A stretch of DNA of 64,000 nt from an uncultured Spirochaetales bacterium (GCA_944392695.1 CALXXN010000001.1:124001-188000), one strand, 5' to 3'. Shown: positions 9,505 to 17,987, counted from the first letter of the stretch. Numbers and translations: made by a program. The notes: generated from the sequence alone by a model not told the origin.

Positions 9505-10674
9505 ATGGCTAAGAAACTGTTGACTGCCCTCGCCATCCTGTTGTGTGCCGTATCGCTTTTCGCAGGCGGTACATCCGAGACTTCGGGTGACACATACAAG
9601 ATTGGCTTCATCGGACCTCTCACAGGAGACAATGCGAACTATGGTATCAGGTGCTCCAACGCAGCACGCCTCGCTGTCAGCGAGATCAATGCCGCTGGTG
9701 GTGTTGATGGCAAGATGCTCGAGCTGATCGCCGAAGACAGCCAGGGGACTGTCGAGAGGGCCATCGCCGCTTACGAGAAGCTTGCCTATTCTGACAATGT
9801 CGTCGCCATCATCGGACCTGTCTTCACTTCTCCTGCCTTGGCTGTCGGTCAGAGGTGCTGTGAGGATGGTATCGTGATGATCACGCCAAGCGCCACCCAC
9901 AAGGATGTCACCGCCGCTGGTGATTACATCTTCAGGACCGTACCTTCAGACTCACTGCAGAGCGAGGTCGCTTCCCATTACTTCTACGAAGTGCTTGGTT
10001 ACAGGAACATCGCCACGCTTTATGCGATGAATGACTACTCCCAGGGCCTTGCACAGGGTCTTGTCGATTACTTCACACCGCTTGGCGGCACAGTTGTCGA
10101 CGAGCAGACCTTCATGGTTGGTGACAGGGACTTCAGGACCCAGCTGACTGAGATCCGCTCCCTGGATCCGGCCCCGGATGCCATTTACATGCCTGACTAC
10201 ACAGTCGAGATGGCCCAGATCCTTGAACAGGCCTCACAGCTTGGAATCGACATCCCATTCCTTTCTTCTGATGGCTTCAGCGATCCTGAGATTTATGACC
10301 TTGCCGGTGACTACACAAATGGTGTCATCTATGTCGGTCCCGCCCAGGCCCAGGCCTCCCAGAAGTACAATGACTTCGCCGCTGCTTATTCAGCCGCCTA
10401 CGATGGCGACGCCCCTGATTCCTTCAGTACCAACGCCTACGATGCGACCTACATCCTCGCTGAGGCGATTGACAGGGCAGGAAGCGCAGACCGCGAGGCG
10501 ATCAGGAACGAAGTCGCTGCCACGACGGACTTCGAGGGAGCCAATGGCATCATCAACTTCGCTGAGAACGGTGACCTCATCGCCAGCCAGGGTGTCTACG
10601 AGGTTGTCGACCAGACCCCTGTCTACCTTGGTGCCTACCAGGTCCAGGATGGCCACATCGTCCAGGTCGACTGA
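9505..10674 (+). CDS. livJ: Branched-chain amino acid ABC transporter, substrate-binding protein
   Basis: A 389-aa periplasmic type I binding protein of the LivJ/LivK family. It has an N-terminal signal peptide ending around LFAGG, then YKIGFIGPLTGDNANYG, the usual first strand and ligand loop of this family. It should capture leucine, isoleucine, valine or a related amino acid in the periplasm and deliver it to LivHM. There is no cysteine at the cleavage site, so it is probably soluble or held by the signal peptide. AGGAGG lies eight bases before the ATG. It is the first gene of livJHMGF and is separated from livH by a strong hairpin that may raise its expression over the membrane subunits. 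Urea or amide ligands remain possible within the family. Confidence 0.93.
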   Translation: MAKKLLTALAILLCAVSLFAGGTSETSGDTYKIGFIGPLTGDNANYGIRCSNAARLAVSEINAAGGVDGKMLELIAEDSQGTVERAIAAYEKLAYSDNVVAIIGPVFTSPALAVGQRCCEDGIVMITPSATHKDVTAAGDYIFRTVPSDSLQSEVASHYFYEVLGYRNIATLYAMNDYSQGLAQGLVDYFTPLGGTVVDEQTFMVGDRDFRTQLTEIRSLDPAPDAIYMPDYTVEMAQILEQASQLGIDIPFLSSDGFSDPEIYDLAGDYTNGVIYVGPAQAQASQKYNDFAAAYSAAYDGDAPDSFSTNAYDATYILAEAIDRAGSADREAIRNEVAATTDFEGANGIINFAENGDLIASQGVYEVVDQTPVYLGAYQVQDGHIVQVD

Positions 10675-10698
10675 GCCACGACTGGTCTCAATGATGAG

Positions 10699-10734
10699 AT
10701 CTGCAGGGGGAAATGACTCTCCCTGCAGATTTGT
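10699..10734 (+). terminator. Hairpin between livJ and livH (partial terminator or mRNA-stabilising stem)
   Basis: Arms at 10699-10711 and 10718-10730 pair over 13 bp (ATCTGCAGGGGGA with TCTCCCTGCAGAT, one G-U) around a six-base loop, followed by a short T-rich run. In binding-protein operons such stems usually protect or enrich the binding-protein message relative to downstream genes. Confidence 0.6.
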
Positions 10735-10772
10735 GTTTAAATGAGTTCAATCCATACAATGGGGGCACCCCG

Positions 10773-11693
10773 GTGAACACCTTTACCGTCTATATGCAAT
10801 ACATCATCAATGGACTGACCTTGGGCTCGATCTATGCCTTGATCGCCCTAGGTTACACAATGGTGTATGGCATCCTGAAGTTCATCAACTTCGCGCATGG
10901 AGATGTCCTGATGGTTGGAGCCTACATAGGCTTGCTGACTTATCAGGCCCTTCTTGGGGATTCGACCAGCGCCAGCTGGATGATGCTGGCCTTCCTGATC
11001 GCACTTGTGGTCAGCGCACTGTTATGCGCCCTGCTGGGCATGTTCATCGAGCGTGTCGCCTACAAGCCGCTGAGGAATGCCAACCGCCTGGCTCCCCTGC
11101 TGAGCGCTATCGGCGTCTCCTTCATACTTTCCAATGGGGCCGCTTGGGTTTTCGGTACCCAGTCCAGGCGTTTCCCTTATCCTTTTGCAAACAACCCGAT
11201 CAGCATCCTTGGGGTCACGATAACCCCGCATCAGATCCTGATTGTCATAGTGGCGGTGGTCATGATGGTCGCCTTGACCTTCTTCGTGAACCGCACACGC
11301 ATGGGCAAGGCCATGAGGGCGACCAGCCTTGACCAGGGGACGAGCGAGCTGATGGGGATCAATGTCAACCGTGTGATCTCGCTCACCTTCGCAATAGGAT
11401 CCGCCCTTGCCGCTGTTGGAGGCATACTCGCTTCCTTTGATTTCCGCGTTTATCCATCGATGGGTACGATGACAGGCCTCAAGGCCTTTGTCGCCGCTGT
11501 CATCGGAGGAATCGGCAACATCTCTGGAGCCATGCTCGGAGGTGTCCTCCTTGGAATACTCGAGTCAGTAGGCGCCCCCTTGTTGCACATACCTAACGCC
11601 ATGAAGGACACGATCGCCTTCGCGGTCCTGATCATCATCCTCCTGGTCAAGCCCGATGGCATACTCGGCAAGAACGAGAAGGAGAAGGTCTGA
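10773..11693 (+). CDS. livH: Branched-chain amino acid ABC transporter, permease LivH
   Basis: An integral membrane subunit of 306 aa with the family opening INGLTLGSIYALIALGYTMVYG and a glycine-rich EAA-type loop region near GLKAFVAAVIGGIGNISGAMLGG. With LivM it forms the membrane channel of the importer. The GTG at 10773 is preferred: it has a GGGGG ribosome site seven bases upstream and gives the normal short LivH N-terminus. An earlier ATG lies inside the loop of the livJ-livH hairpin and would add an unrelated leader. Its stop codon overlaps the livM start by one base. Confidence 0.92.
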   Translation: MNTFTVYMQYIINGLTLGSIYALIALGYTMVYGILKFINFAHGDVLMVGAYIGLLTYQALLGDSTSASWMMLAFLIALVVSALLCALLGMFIERVAYKPLRNANRLAPLLSAIGVSFILSNGAAWVFGTQSRRFPYPFANNPISILGVTITPHQILIVIVAVVMMVALTFFVNRTRMGKAMRATSLDQGTSELMGINVNRVISLTFAIGSALAAVGGILASFDFRVYPSMGTMTGLKAFVAAVIGGIGNISGAMLGGVLLGILESVGAPLLHIPNAMKDTIAFAVLIIILLVKPDGILGKNEKEKV

Positions 11694-12622
11694 TGCTCAA
11701 TTTCTTCCAGCTCATCATCATCTACGCAGGCATCTATGCGCTCATGGCCATAGGCCAGAACTGCATCACTGGTTATACCGGCATGCTTTCACTCTGCCAT
11801 GCGGGCTTCTTCTGCATCGGCAGCTACGTCACAGCCATACTATGCAAGACCTTTGGCCTCTCATTCTGGTTGACCATACCTGTCGCAGCCATCGCAGCAG
11901 GCTTTGTCGGCTTCCTGATTGGTGTGCCGACACTGCGCCTGAAGGGTGACTATCTCTGTATAGCGACGCTTGGACTAGGTGAGATCATCCGCAACATCGC
12001 GACCAACCTCAATCCTGTCGGATACCAGGCCATCCCACGTGCGAGCCTCTTTGGTTATGAGTTCTCCGCCCGTGGCAAGTGGCAGTTCATCGCCCTGGTG
12101 TGGGTCTTCGTCCTGGTCTTCTACTTCCTCTTCCAGCGTCTAGCCCATTCGCGGATCGGACGTGCCCTGAACGCGGTCAGGGAGGATGAGATCGCCGCAC
12201 AGAGCAATGGCATCAATGTGACAAAGTACAAGATTGGTTCCTTCACGCTCGGTGCCGCTGTCGGTGGTGTCGCAGGTTGTTTCATGGCTGCCTATACCGC
12301 AACAGTCAACCCAGGTACATTCACATTCATGGTGTCTGTAATGGTGCTCTGCATGGTCGTGCTTGGAGGCATGGGCAATGGCAAAGGTGTCATCCTTGGT
12401 GCCTTCATCATACAGTTCATATCCTATTTCCCGCAGCTCTTCGGCTTGTCAAGCATCATTCCAGCCCAGGCCCAGCAGATCATCTATGGCCTGATCCTGG
12501 TCGTGATGATGATCTGGAGGCCCCAGGGCCTGCTTGGACGAGACAAGTTCCGTTACGGTATCGAGAAGAGGAGGCTGGCCATCCCCCACAAGGGTGCAAG
12601 GAAAGAAGGAGGCAGGGCATGA
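11693..12622 (+). CDS. livM: Branched-chain amino acid ABC transporter, permease LivM
   Basis: A 309-aa membrane protein, the second permease of the importer. It has about eight hydrophobic segments, the family block GYTGMLSLCHAGFFCIGSY near residue 25 and a conserved late block VLGGMGNGKGVILGA. It starts in the TGATG overlap with livH and ends in an ATGA overlap with livG, a tightly coupled arrangement expected for subunits of one complex. The C-terminal tail is basic and cytoplasmic. Confidence 0.93.
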   Translation: MLNFFQLIIIYAGIYALMAIGQNCITGYTGMLSLCHAGFFCIGSYVTAILCKTFGLSFWLTIPVAAIAAGFVGFLIGVPTLRLKGDYLCIATLGLGEIIRNIATNLNPVGYQAIPRASLFGYEFSARGKWQFIALVWVFVLVFYFLFQRLAHSRIGRALNAVREDEIAAQSNGINVTKYKIGSFTLGAAVGGVAGCFMAAYTATVNPGTFTFMVSVMVLCMVVLGGMGNGKGVILGAFIIQFISYFPQLFGLSSIIPAQAQQIIYGLILVVMMIWRPQGLLGRDKFRYGIEKRRLAIPHKGARKEGGRA

Positions 12623-13407
12623 GGATCCTTGAGACTGAACACCTTAGCCGCATCTTCGGAGGCGTCGTGGCTGTGAATGATGTCAACTTCCAGGTGGAGA
12701 AGGGCTTGGTCAACGGCCTGATCGGCCCCAATGGCGCTGGCAAGACGACGCTTTTCAACCAGATCACAGGCATGGACAAGCCGACCAAGGGGCGGATCAT
12801 CTTCAACGACCAGGACATAACAGGACTGCCTGCATGGAAGATCAGCCGCCTTGGCATCGCACGCACCTTCCAGAACATCCGCCTTTACAAGGACCTGACT
12901 GTTGTTGAGAACGTGATGACAGGACTTCACTTCACAGTTGGCCGGGATCCGTTCAAGGGGCGTTTCGCCCAGGCCTTCAAGAGCTATTTCACCGCAGGAA
13001 GCGAAAACAAGGATGTCTACCTGCAGGCCATGGAATGGCTTGAGTTCTTCAGTCTTGAGGATTCCGCACAGGAGCTGGCGGGAAGCCTGCCTTATGGCAA
13101 GCAGAGGGAGTTGGAAATCGCACGCGCATTGGCAGCCAAGCCCTCCCTGCTTTTCCTTGACGAGCCTGCTGCTGGCATGAACCCTGCTGAGACCGAGCAT
13201 CTCATGGATACCGTCAACAGGATCCGGGACCTTGGTGTGACAATCGTGCTGATCGAGCATGACATGAAGCTGGTCATGAACATCTGCGACCAGATCACTG
13301 TCCTCAGCTTCGGACAGAAGATCGCCCAGGGTACCCCTGAGGAGATCAAGAATGACAGTACTGTCATCGAGGCCTACCTCGGTGCGCCTGATGAGGAGGA
13401 AGAGTGA
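12619..13407 (+). CDS. livG: Branched-chain amino acid ABC transporter, ATP-binding protein LivG
   Basis: A 262-aa ABC ATPase with Walker A GPNGAGKTT, a signature region at AGSLPYGKQRELEIARALA and Walker B LLFLDEPAAGMNP. The signature is YGKQR rather than LSGGQ, a normal feature of LivG. The block GIARTFQNIRLYKDLTVVENV is diagnostic of the family. The ATG at 12619 overlaps the livM stop by four bases. A longer open frame extends upstream within livM, but it has no ribosome site and no family similarity. Confidence 0.93.
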   Translation: MRILETEHLSRIFGGVVAVNDVNFQVEKGLVNGLIGPNGAGKTTLFNQITGMDKPTKGRIIFNDQDITGLPAWKISRLGIARTFQNIRLYKDLTVVENVMTGLHFTVGRDPFKGRFAQAFKSYFTAGSENKDVYLQAMEWLEFFSLEDSAQELAGSLPYGKQRELEIARALAAKPSLLFLDEPAAGMNPAETEHLMDTVNRIRDLGVTIVLIEHDMKLVMNICDQITVLSFGQKIAQGTPEEIKNDSTVIEAYLGAPDEEEE

Positions 13408-14156
13408 TGGCCCAGATGCTGAAGATTGATGACATCGCCGTCAGTTATGGCAACATAGAGGCGCTCCATGGCATTTCGATGGAAGTCGAGGCTGGTGGCA
13501 TCGTCTCCCTGATAGGAGCCAACGGCGCTGGCAAGAGCACCTTGCTCAAGGCCATCGTCGGCCAGGTCCCGCTTACACGTGGATCCATCACATTCGAAGG
13601 GTCCCCCATCTGTGTGCCACGCCATTCGAAGAAGGAGGGTGGCAAGGCCCTGCCGACTCATGATATCGCCAAGCTTGGCATCGCCCTTGTCCCTGAGGGA
13701 CGTCATGTCTTTGCTGACATGACTGTCGAGGAAAACCTCGACATGGGCGCTTTCCTGGTCAAGGACCCTGCTGTGATTGAGCGCAAGAAGGAGGAGATGT
13801 ACGACTTCTTCCCCATCCTAGGGGCGAGGCGGAAGCAGAAGACACGCTCCCTCTCCGGTGGTGAGCAGCAGATGATGGCTATCGCCCGGGCATTGATGAG
13901 CTCACCAAAGCTCCTCCTCCTGGATGAGCCAGGCCTTGGGCTCGCCCCCTTGATCGTCCAGGACATCTTCCACAAGATCCGCTTGATCAATGAGGAAGAT
14001 GGGGTGACAGTCTTCCTTGTCGAGCAGAACGCACGCATGGCCTTGCGCAACAGCACGGTGGGTTATGTGATGGAGACTGGCAACATCGTCCTGTCTGATG
14101 CATCTGAGGCCCTGCTTGTCAATGAGCGGGTGAAGAAGGCTTATCTTGGAGAATGA
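13407..14156 (+). CDS. livF: Branched-chain amino acid ABC transporter, ATP-binding protein LivF
   Basis: A 249-aa ABC ATPase, partner of LivG. Walker A is GANGAGKST, the signature is SLSGGEQQMMAIARALM and Walker B is LLLLDEPGLGLAP. The ATG at 13407 overlaps the livG stop by one base and has AGGAGG seven bases upstream; the GTG one codon earlier is the alternative start. There is a short insertion around residues 70-85 (CVPRHSKKEGGKALP) between the Walker A region and the Q-loop part of the fold. It is the last gene of the transporter operon. Confidence 0.93.
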   Translation: MAQMLKIDDIAVSYGNIEALHGISMEVEAGGIVSLIGANGAGKSTLLKAIVGQVPLTRGSITFEGSPICVPRHSKKEGGKALPTHDIAKLGIALVPEGRHVFADMTVEENLDMGAFLVKDPAVIERKKEEMYDFFPILGARRKQKTRSLSGGEQQMMAIARALMSSPKLLLLDEPGLGLAPLIVQDIFHKIRLINEEDGVTVFLVEQNARMALRNSTVGYVMETGNIVLSDASEALLVNERVKKAYLGE

Positions 14157-14174
14157 GCCGACAGGGATTAGAAT
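14146..14174 (+). promoter_or_regulatory. Predicted promoter of the CBS-ACT gene
   Basis: TTGGAG, 17 bp, TAGAAT, lying across the end of livF. It shares the TAGAATC block seen at the lysR, manA and prs promoters. It suggests the CBS-ACT gene can be transcribed apart from the liv operon. Confidence 0.5.
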
Positions 14175-14193
14175 CTAGGTAAGGAGCAAACGC

Positions 14194-14838
14194 ATGACCG
14201 TCGAAAGAAGAATGACACTCAATCCTGTTACGATAGGCCCTGACGCCAGTGTCGTCGAGGCCAGCGACCTGATGAAGAAGGAGAAGGTCCACCGCCTTCC
14301 TGTCCTGGACAAGGACAAGAAGCTGATTGGTGTGATCACTGAAAAGGACATACTCCACGCGACACCATCTCCCGCATCAAGCCTATCAATCCATGAGATG
14401 GCTTACCTGTTGAGCAGACTGACAGTGAAGAAGCTGATGACCAAGGATCCTGTCACGATAGGCAAGGACACTCCTGTCGAGGAGGCCGCACGCATCATGG
14501 CTGACCAGGACCTCTCCTGTCTTCCTGTTGTCGAAGGGGACCGCCTGATTGGTATTGTCAGCAAGAGTGACCTTTTCAAGATCCTGACAGAGCTCTTTGG
14601 AGCCAGGCATATCGGGGTCCGTGTGACTTTCTTGGTCGATGACACTCCTGGTTTCATCGCCAAGGTGTCCAAGGTCATAGCTGACGCAGGTTTCGACATC
14701 ATAGCCTTTGGAACGTTCATGGGCACCGAGGTGTCAAACAGGATCTGCACCCTGAAGGTCGCAACCGACAAGCTGGACGAGGTCCTTTCCCTTGTGAAAC
14801 CCCTCGTCAAGGAAATCATGGATATCCGCGTCGCTTGA
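14194..14838 (+). CDS. CBS-pair and ACT-domain protein (AcuB-like)
   Basis: A 214-aa cytoplasmic sensor-type protein. Two CBS repeats cover roughly residues 5-60 and 78-132, each with a typical PVTIG and RLPVLDKDKKLIGVITEKDIL type pattern. The C-terminal part, about 140-214, reads as an ACT-like domain (VRVTFLVDDTPGFIAKVSKVIADAGFDI). CBS pairs bind adenine nucleotides and ACT domains bind amino acids, and this combination is found in AcuB-like proteins. Its position immediately after a branched-chain amino acid importer suggests a link to amino acid or energy sensing, but that is inference. AAGGAG lies upstream of the ATG. Confidence 0.82.
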   Translation: MTVERRMTLNPVTIGPDASVVEASDLMKKEKVHRLPVLDKDKKLIGVITEKDILHATPSPASSLSIHEMAYLLSRLTVKKLMTKDPVTIGKDTPVEEAARIMADQDLSCLPVVEGDRLIGIVSKSDLFKILTELFGARHIGVRVTFLVDDTPGFIAKVSKVIADAGFDIIAFGTFMGTEVSNRICTLKVATDKLDEVLSLVKPLVKEIMDIRVA

Positions 14839-14869
14839 TTGCGGACCCACGTCGGATCATCAATGACAA

Positions 14870-14900
14870 ACAGGAGGCCTCCATTTGTGGGGCCTCCTGT
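14870..14900. terminator. Bidirectional terminator between convergent genes
   Basis: Perfect 10-bp arms ACAGGAGGCC (14870-14879) and GGCCTCCTGT (14891-14900) with an 11-base loop, between the convergent CBS-ACT and CMD-family genes. The flanks are A-rich on the left and T-rich on the right. Confidence 0.65.
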
Positions 14901-14921
14901 CATATTTACTGCTGTCTTGTC

Positions 14922-15590
14922 TCAAATCCTGTTCACTATGGCGATGCCGTTCAATGTGCGTGGATAGCCCACATAGGGCAGGGCCTGGAGCAGGGCTGCC
15001 ATGAGCACATCCTTTCCATTGCCATTGGCGAGGTTGGCCTTGGCGTGGCTCTCAGCCTGTGGTTCGACACAGCCAAGGCTTGTGAGGAGGATGAAGGTGA
15101 CAAGTTCCCTCTCCTGGTAGTCAAGCTGCTTCCTTGTGTAGTAGTCGCCAAAACAGTTCTCCGCCAGGAGGTAGTTGACCGCACCCTTCTCGTAAAAGCC
15201 CCTCATGCCTTCACCGAAGAGGTCGATCTGTGCCTGAGCGCCTTTTTCAAGGTGGTCCTCCTTGCTCGTCGTCCCCTGGTCTGGCAAGGGCAGGGCCGTA
15301 CCCCGGCCCCCGAGGTAGGAGTTGAAATCCTGGAGGAAGTCCGCAGTGCGTCCCGCACCAAGATAGGCTGTCGCCTGGTAGATGACTTCACGTAACTCTA
15401 CGGGTTTGAGCGATGTGGCCTGCAGGTAGTCAAGCCAGGCTGACCTGCCTCCTGCGGCGAGGATGGCTGAGGCCTTCACCAGGTCTTTCTGCTTCGCACT
15501 GAGGACGGAAGATTCCAGACGGTCGACCTCATCATGGAAGTCCTTGAAGATGCGGGCAAGCTCAGGGTCCCTTGTTGGATCAAAGCGCAT
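14922..15590 (-). CDS. Carboxymuconolactone decarboxylase (CMD) family protein
   Basis: A 222-aa protein containing two CMD/AhpD-like helical segments: EVIYQATAYLGAGRTADFLQ in the first half and ERELVTFILLTSLGCVEPQAESHAKANLANGNG near the C-terminus. The familiar AhpD CxxC is not present, so a peroxidase role is doubtful. Family members include gamma-carboxymuconolactone decarboxylases and many uncharacterised redox-associated proteins. It starts at 15590, inside the end of the cupin gene, with AGGAGG seven bases upstream. Together with the cupin and flavodoxin it forms a three-gene operon facing away from a LysR regulator, a grouping common in gut anaerobes. The substrate is unknown. Confidence 0.8.
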   Translation of the reverse strand: MRFDPTRDPELARIFKDFHDEVDRLESSVLSAKQKDLVKASAILAAGGRSAWLDYLQATSLKPVELREVIYQATAYLGAGRTADFLQDFNSYLGGRGTALPLPDQGTTSKEDHLEKGAQAQIDLFGEGMRGFYEKGAVNYLLAENCFGDYYTRKQLDYQERELVTFILLTSLGCVEPQAESHAKANLANGNGKDVLMAALLQALPYVGYPRTLNGIAIVNRI

Positions 15591-15999
15591 TGTAAGCCTC
15601 CTCATCGACCGCTTCGAGCCACTCGTTGGACGTGTCTTCTCCTGGGACTTCGATTGCGATATGGCTGAACCATGAGTCAGCAGCGGCTCCATGCCAGTGC
15701 TTGACACCTGCCGGGATGGTGATCACCATACCTGGCTTCAGTTCGACCGCCTCCTTGCCCCATTCCTGATACCAGCCGCGGCCATTTGTGCAGATCAGGA
15801 TCTGCCCACCACCCTTTGTGGCATGGTGGACGTGCCAGTTGTTGCGGCAACCTGGCTCAAAGGTGACATTGGCCAGGAAGAGGCCGCATGATGGGTCTGT
15901 CAGCGGGTTCAGGTAAGACTGCCCGATGAAGTACTGTGCGAACGCGTCATTCGGCTTGCCAAGGCCGAACATGATTCCGTCTTTCCCATTGTCGTTCAT
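15580..15999 (-). CDS. Cupin domain protein
   Basis: A 139-aa single-domain cupin. The first cupin motif is visible as CRNNWHVHHATKGGGQILICTNGRGW, with histidines and a following glutamine and glycine, and the second as PGMVITIPAGVKHWHGA. These histidines should bind a divalent metal. It is the kind of cupin that often accompanies CMD-family proteins and is sometimes fused to them. It overlaps the CMD gene by 11 bp and sits three bases downstream of the flavodoxin gene, so all three are presumably made together. The catalytic role is unknown. Confidence 0.85.
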   Translation of the reverse strand: MNDNGKDGIMFGLGKPNDAFAQYFIGQSYLNPLTDPSCGLFLANVTFEPGCRNNWHVHHATKGGGQILICTNGRGWYQEWGKEAVELKPGMVITIPAGVKHWHGAAADSWFSHIAIEVPGEDTSNEWLEAVDEEAYNAL

Positions 16000-16002
16000 G
16001 TG

Positions 16003-16518
16003 TCAACCCTCCTCATGTCTTGCGCACCACGAGTGGATGACATCGCCGGCTGTGGCGGCCTCCGACCCGTGGATCGCGATGTGGTCTGCTATTGTGGCCT
16101 TTGGGAGAAGTTCCCGGAGGTCGTCTAGGCTCGTACCCATGCCACTGCCTTCATGGGTGCAGAATGGATACAACGTCAAGTGGATGTCACTGATGGTGCT
16201 GAGGAAGGTCCTGACAGGCGATGGGAAGGTCCCGCACCAGTCCGGGTAGCCCAGGTAGAGCACATCCCCATCATGCAATTCTAGTCCAAGCCCCCTGATG
16301 GGTGTGCAGGTCTTGGCCTTCATCTCCTTCACAGCCCTTGCGACACATTCCTTGTAAGGTCCAGGGTAGGGTTCGAGCGCTTCTATCTCATGCACCTCGC
16401 ATCCAAGCCATTCTGCGATCATCCTTGCAACGACAAGGGTGTTGCCGGTTTCAAGATTCCTGACACTTCCTGAACACCAGTTGGCTCCAGGTCGTGAGAA
16501 GCATACGACAGCCTTCAT
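16003..16518 (-). CDS. Flavodoxin-like protein
   Basis: A 171-aa flavodoxin-fold protein. The N-terminal strand is KAVVCFSRPGANW, followed by a phosphate-loop-like ETGNTLVVARMIAEWLG, then VLYLGYPDWCGTFPSPVRTFL, where the aromatic residues would stack on FMN. It resembles the short flavodoxins that precede cupin and CMD genes in anaerobes. It likely carries electrons or acts as an NAD(P)H-dependent flavin oxidoreductase in the cytoplasm. It is the first gene of the minus-strand operon controlled from the divergent region at 16519-16774, which also holds the LysR promoter. Confidence 0.82.
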   Translation of the reverse strand: MKAVVCFSRPGANWCSGSVRNLETGNTLVVARMIAEWLGCEVHEIEALEPYPGPYKECVARAVKEMKAKTCTPIRGLGLELHDGDVLYLGYPDWCGTFPSPVRTFLSTISDIHLTLYPFCTHEGSGMGTSLDDLRELLPKATIADHIAIHGSEAATAGDVIHSWCARHEEG

Positions 16519-16739
16519 GCCTCACCTCCCGCTGAAAATGGGCAGGGCAACGCACCCACCATGAGCCCTGAGGCCTTGCAGGTATCGGTCCTTGCTGTCT
16601 TGTCTGCCACCAATAGGCCATGACTTTTGCGGCCGCAGCTCCTGTTGTGATTTGAAAGCTTTACTATCTTGTCCATTCCCATATCTTGAAAATAAGACAT
16701 GCTTGGGTGCTTGGGGAATTTCAATTTTGTATGGATGTG

Positions 16740-16768
16740 TTAACCAGAAGTTAATACCATGTTAGAAT
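16740..16768 (+). promoter_or_regulatory. lysR promoter containing a LysR-type operator
   Basis: -35 TTAACC, 17 bp, -10 TAGAAT. The 15-bp palindrome TTAAC-CAGAA-GTTAA at 16740-16754 covers the -35 and part of the spacer, and contains the T-N11-A pattern bound by LysR regulators. The -10 ends only six bases before the ATG, which implies a leaderless message. Confidence 0.6.
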
Positions 16769-16774
16769 CACCTC

Positions 16775-17677
16775 ATGATAGACCAACAGGTCCTCAGCTT
16801 CATCGCAGCCGCTGAGGCGGGTTCGTTCACCAAGGCTGGTGAGAGGCTGCATCTGACTACTCCTGCTGTCATGAAGCAGGTCAACGCACTTGAGGAAAAG
16901 CTGGGCTTCCGCCTTTTCGAACGGAACCATAGTGGGATACGCCTCAACAAAGCAGGGGAAAGCCTTTTGCGTGATGCCAAACGTCTTGTCAGGCTGTCCC
17001 AGGAAGCTATCGAGAAGGCCCGGCGCGATGGAGAGGCCTTGGATCGTTCCATCAAGATAGGCTCGTCTTACCTTAATCCTGCGCTCACATTCCTGTCGCT
17101 ATGGTATGCAAGGGGAGGGGATGGGCATGGCTGGAAACCCTCCATCGTCCCCTTCCTTGACGACCATAGGACGGTCAATGATGCGATTGACGCCCTTGGA
17201 AGCGCTTATGACCTGATCTTCGGTGTCTGCGATTCGAAGGAATGGCTTTCCAGGGTGGGGTTCACCATGCTTGGTTCCTGGAGGAAGATGATCGCCATCC
17301 CCCGTACACACCGCCTTGCCAAGCGTCAGCAATTGTCACTTGATGACCTGGCAGGGGAACGTCTGATCATGGTCGGTCCAGGGGACAGCCCTGTGAACGA
17401 CCAGATCCGGCAAGACCTCATGGAGCACCAACCCAGTCTGGAGATTGTTGACAGCGCCACTCATTACGACCTGTCTGTCTTCGACAAGGCGGTGGCTGAA
17501 GACTGCCTGCTATTGAACATAGAGTGCTGGGCGGACATCCATCCCGCCTTGGTCACGTTGCCTGTGGATTGGTCTTGGACCATACCCTATGGCTTGATGT
17601 ACCAGAAGGATGCGCCAGAGCGTGTGCTCAACTTTGTCAGCGATGCCCTCTCCCTGTTCACCAACCAAGGAAGGTGA
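16775..17677 (+). CDS. LysR-family transcriptional regulator
   Basis: A 300-aa LysR-type regulator. The N-terminal winged helix-turn-helix is clear (AAEAGSFTKAGERLHLTTPAVMKQVNALEEKLGFRLFERN at about residues 11-51), followed by a periplasmic-binding-like effector domain. It is divergent from the flavodoxin-cupin-CMD operon and is its most likely regulator; the inducer is unknown. The N-terminus aligns with LysR proteins exactly at this ATG, yet the predicted -10 box ends six bases earlier and there is no Shine-Dalgarno. Translation from a leaderless mRNA is therefore likely. The LysR box within its own promoter suggests autoregulation. Confidence 0.93.
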   Translation: MIDQQVLSFIAAAEAGSFTKAGERLHLTTPAVMKQVNALEEKLGFRLFERNHSGIRLNKAGESLLRDAKRLVRLSQEAIEKARRDGEALDRSIKIGSSYLNPALTFLSLWYARGGDGHGWKPSIVPFLDDHRTVNDAIDALGSAYDLIFGVCDSKEWLSRVGFTMLGSWRKMIAIPRTHRLAKRQQLSLDDLAGERLIMVGPGDSPVNDQIRQDLMEHQPSLEIVDSATHYDLSVFDKAVAEDCLLLNIECWADIHPALVTLPVDWSWTIPYGLMYQKDAPERVLNFVSDALSLFTNQGR

Positions 17678-17713
17678 GGTAAAGTTGGTCTTGACTAACA
17701 AAAGGAGGCGCCA

Positions 17714-17983
17714 ATGTACAGGACAGTCCTGGTGATTGATGGGATGATGTGTACGATGTGCGAAGCCCATGTCAATGACATCGTGAGGAAGACCTGCCCG
17801 GGGGCTTCGGTCAGAAGTGACCATAAGAAGGGCGAAGTGGTGATCACAAGCAAGGACAAGCCTGATACAGAGGCTGTGGGCAAGGCTGCCACCGCCATGG
17901 GGTACAAGGTCGTCAGTGCCAGCATCGAGGAAGTGGAGGAGGAGCGTGAAGGCCTGTTCAAACGTTTGAGGCGGCGGCGTTGA
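17714..17983 (+). CDS. Heavy-metal-associated (HMA) domain protein
   Basis: A small 89-aa cytoplasmic protein with the HMA ferredoxin-like fold and the metal motif GMMCTMCEAHV, where C13 and C16 form the CxxC site. Such proteins bind Cu(I) or similar soft metals, either as chaperones or as stand-alone sensors. The tail from about residue 73 is charged and ends in a run of arginines, which is unusual for a simple chaperone. AAGGAGG stands before the ATG. No copper ATPase is nearby; the next gene is another small metal-related protein with its own promoter. Confidence 0.85.
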   Translation: MYRTVLVIDGMMCTMCEAHVNDIVRKTCPGASVRSDHKKGEVVITSKDKPDTEAVGKAATAMGYKVVSASIEEVEEEREGLFKRLRRRR

Positions 17984-17987
17984 GGCT

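Noticed and set aside
9291-9632. A 114-residue N-terminal extension of the serine hydrolase frame up to 9632
   Set aside because: It crosses the livJ promoter and start and has no ribosome site, while AGGAGG precedes the ATG at 9290.
12277-12618. Long N-terminal extension of the livG frame
   Set aside because: It lies wholly inside livM and has no similarity to LivG; the ATG at 12619 gives the normal protein.
16515-16724. Short minus-strand frame upstream of the flavodoxin gene
   Set aside because: There is no ribosome site and no family-like composition; it lies in the divergent promoter region.
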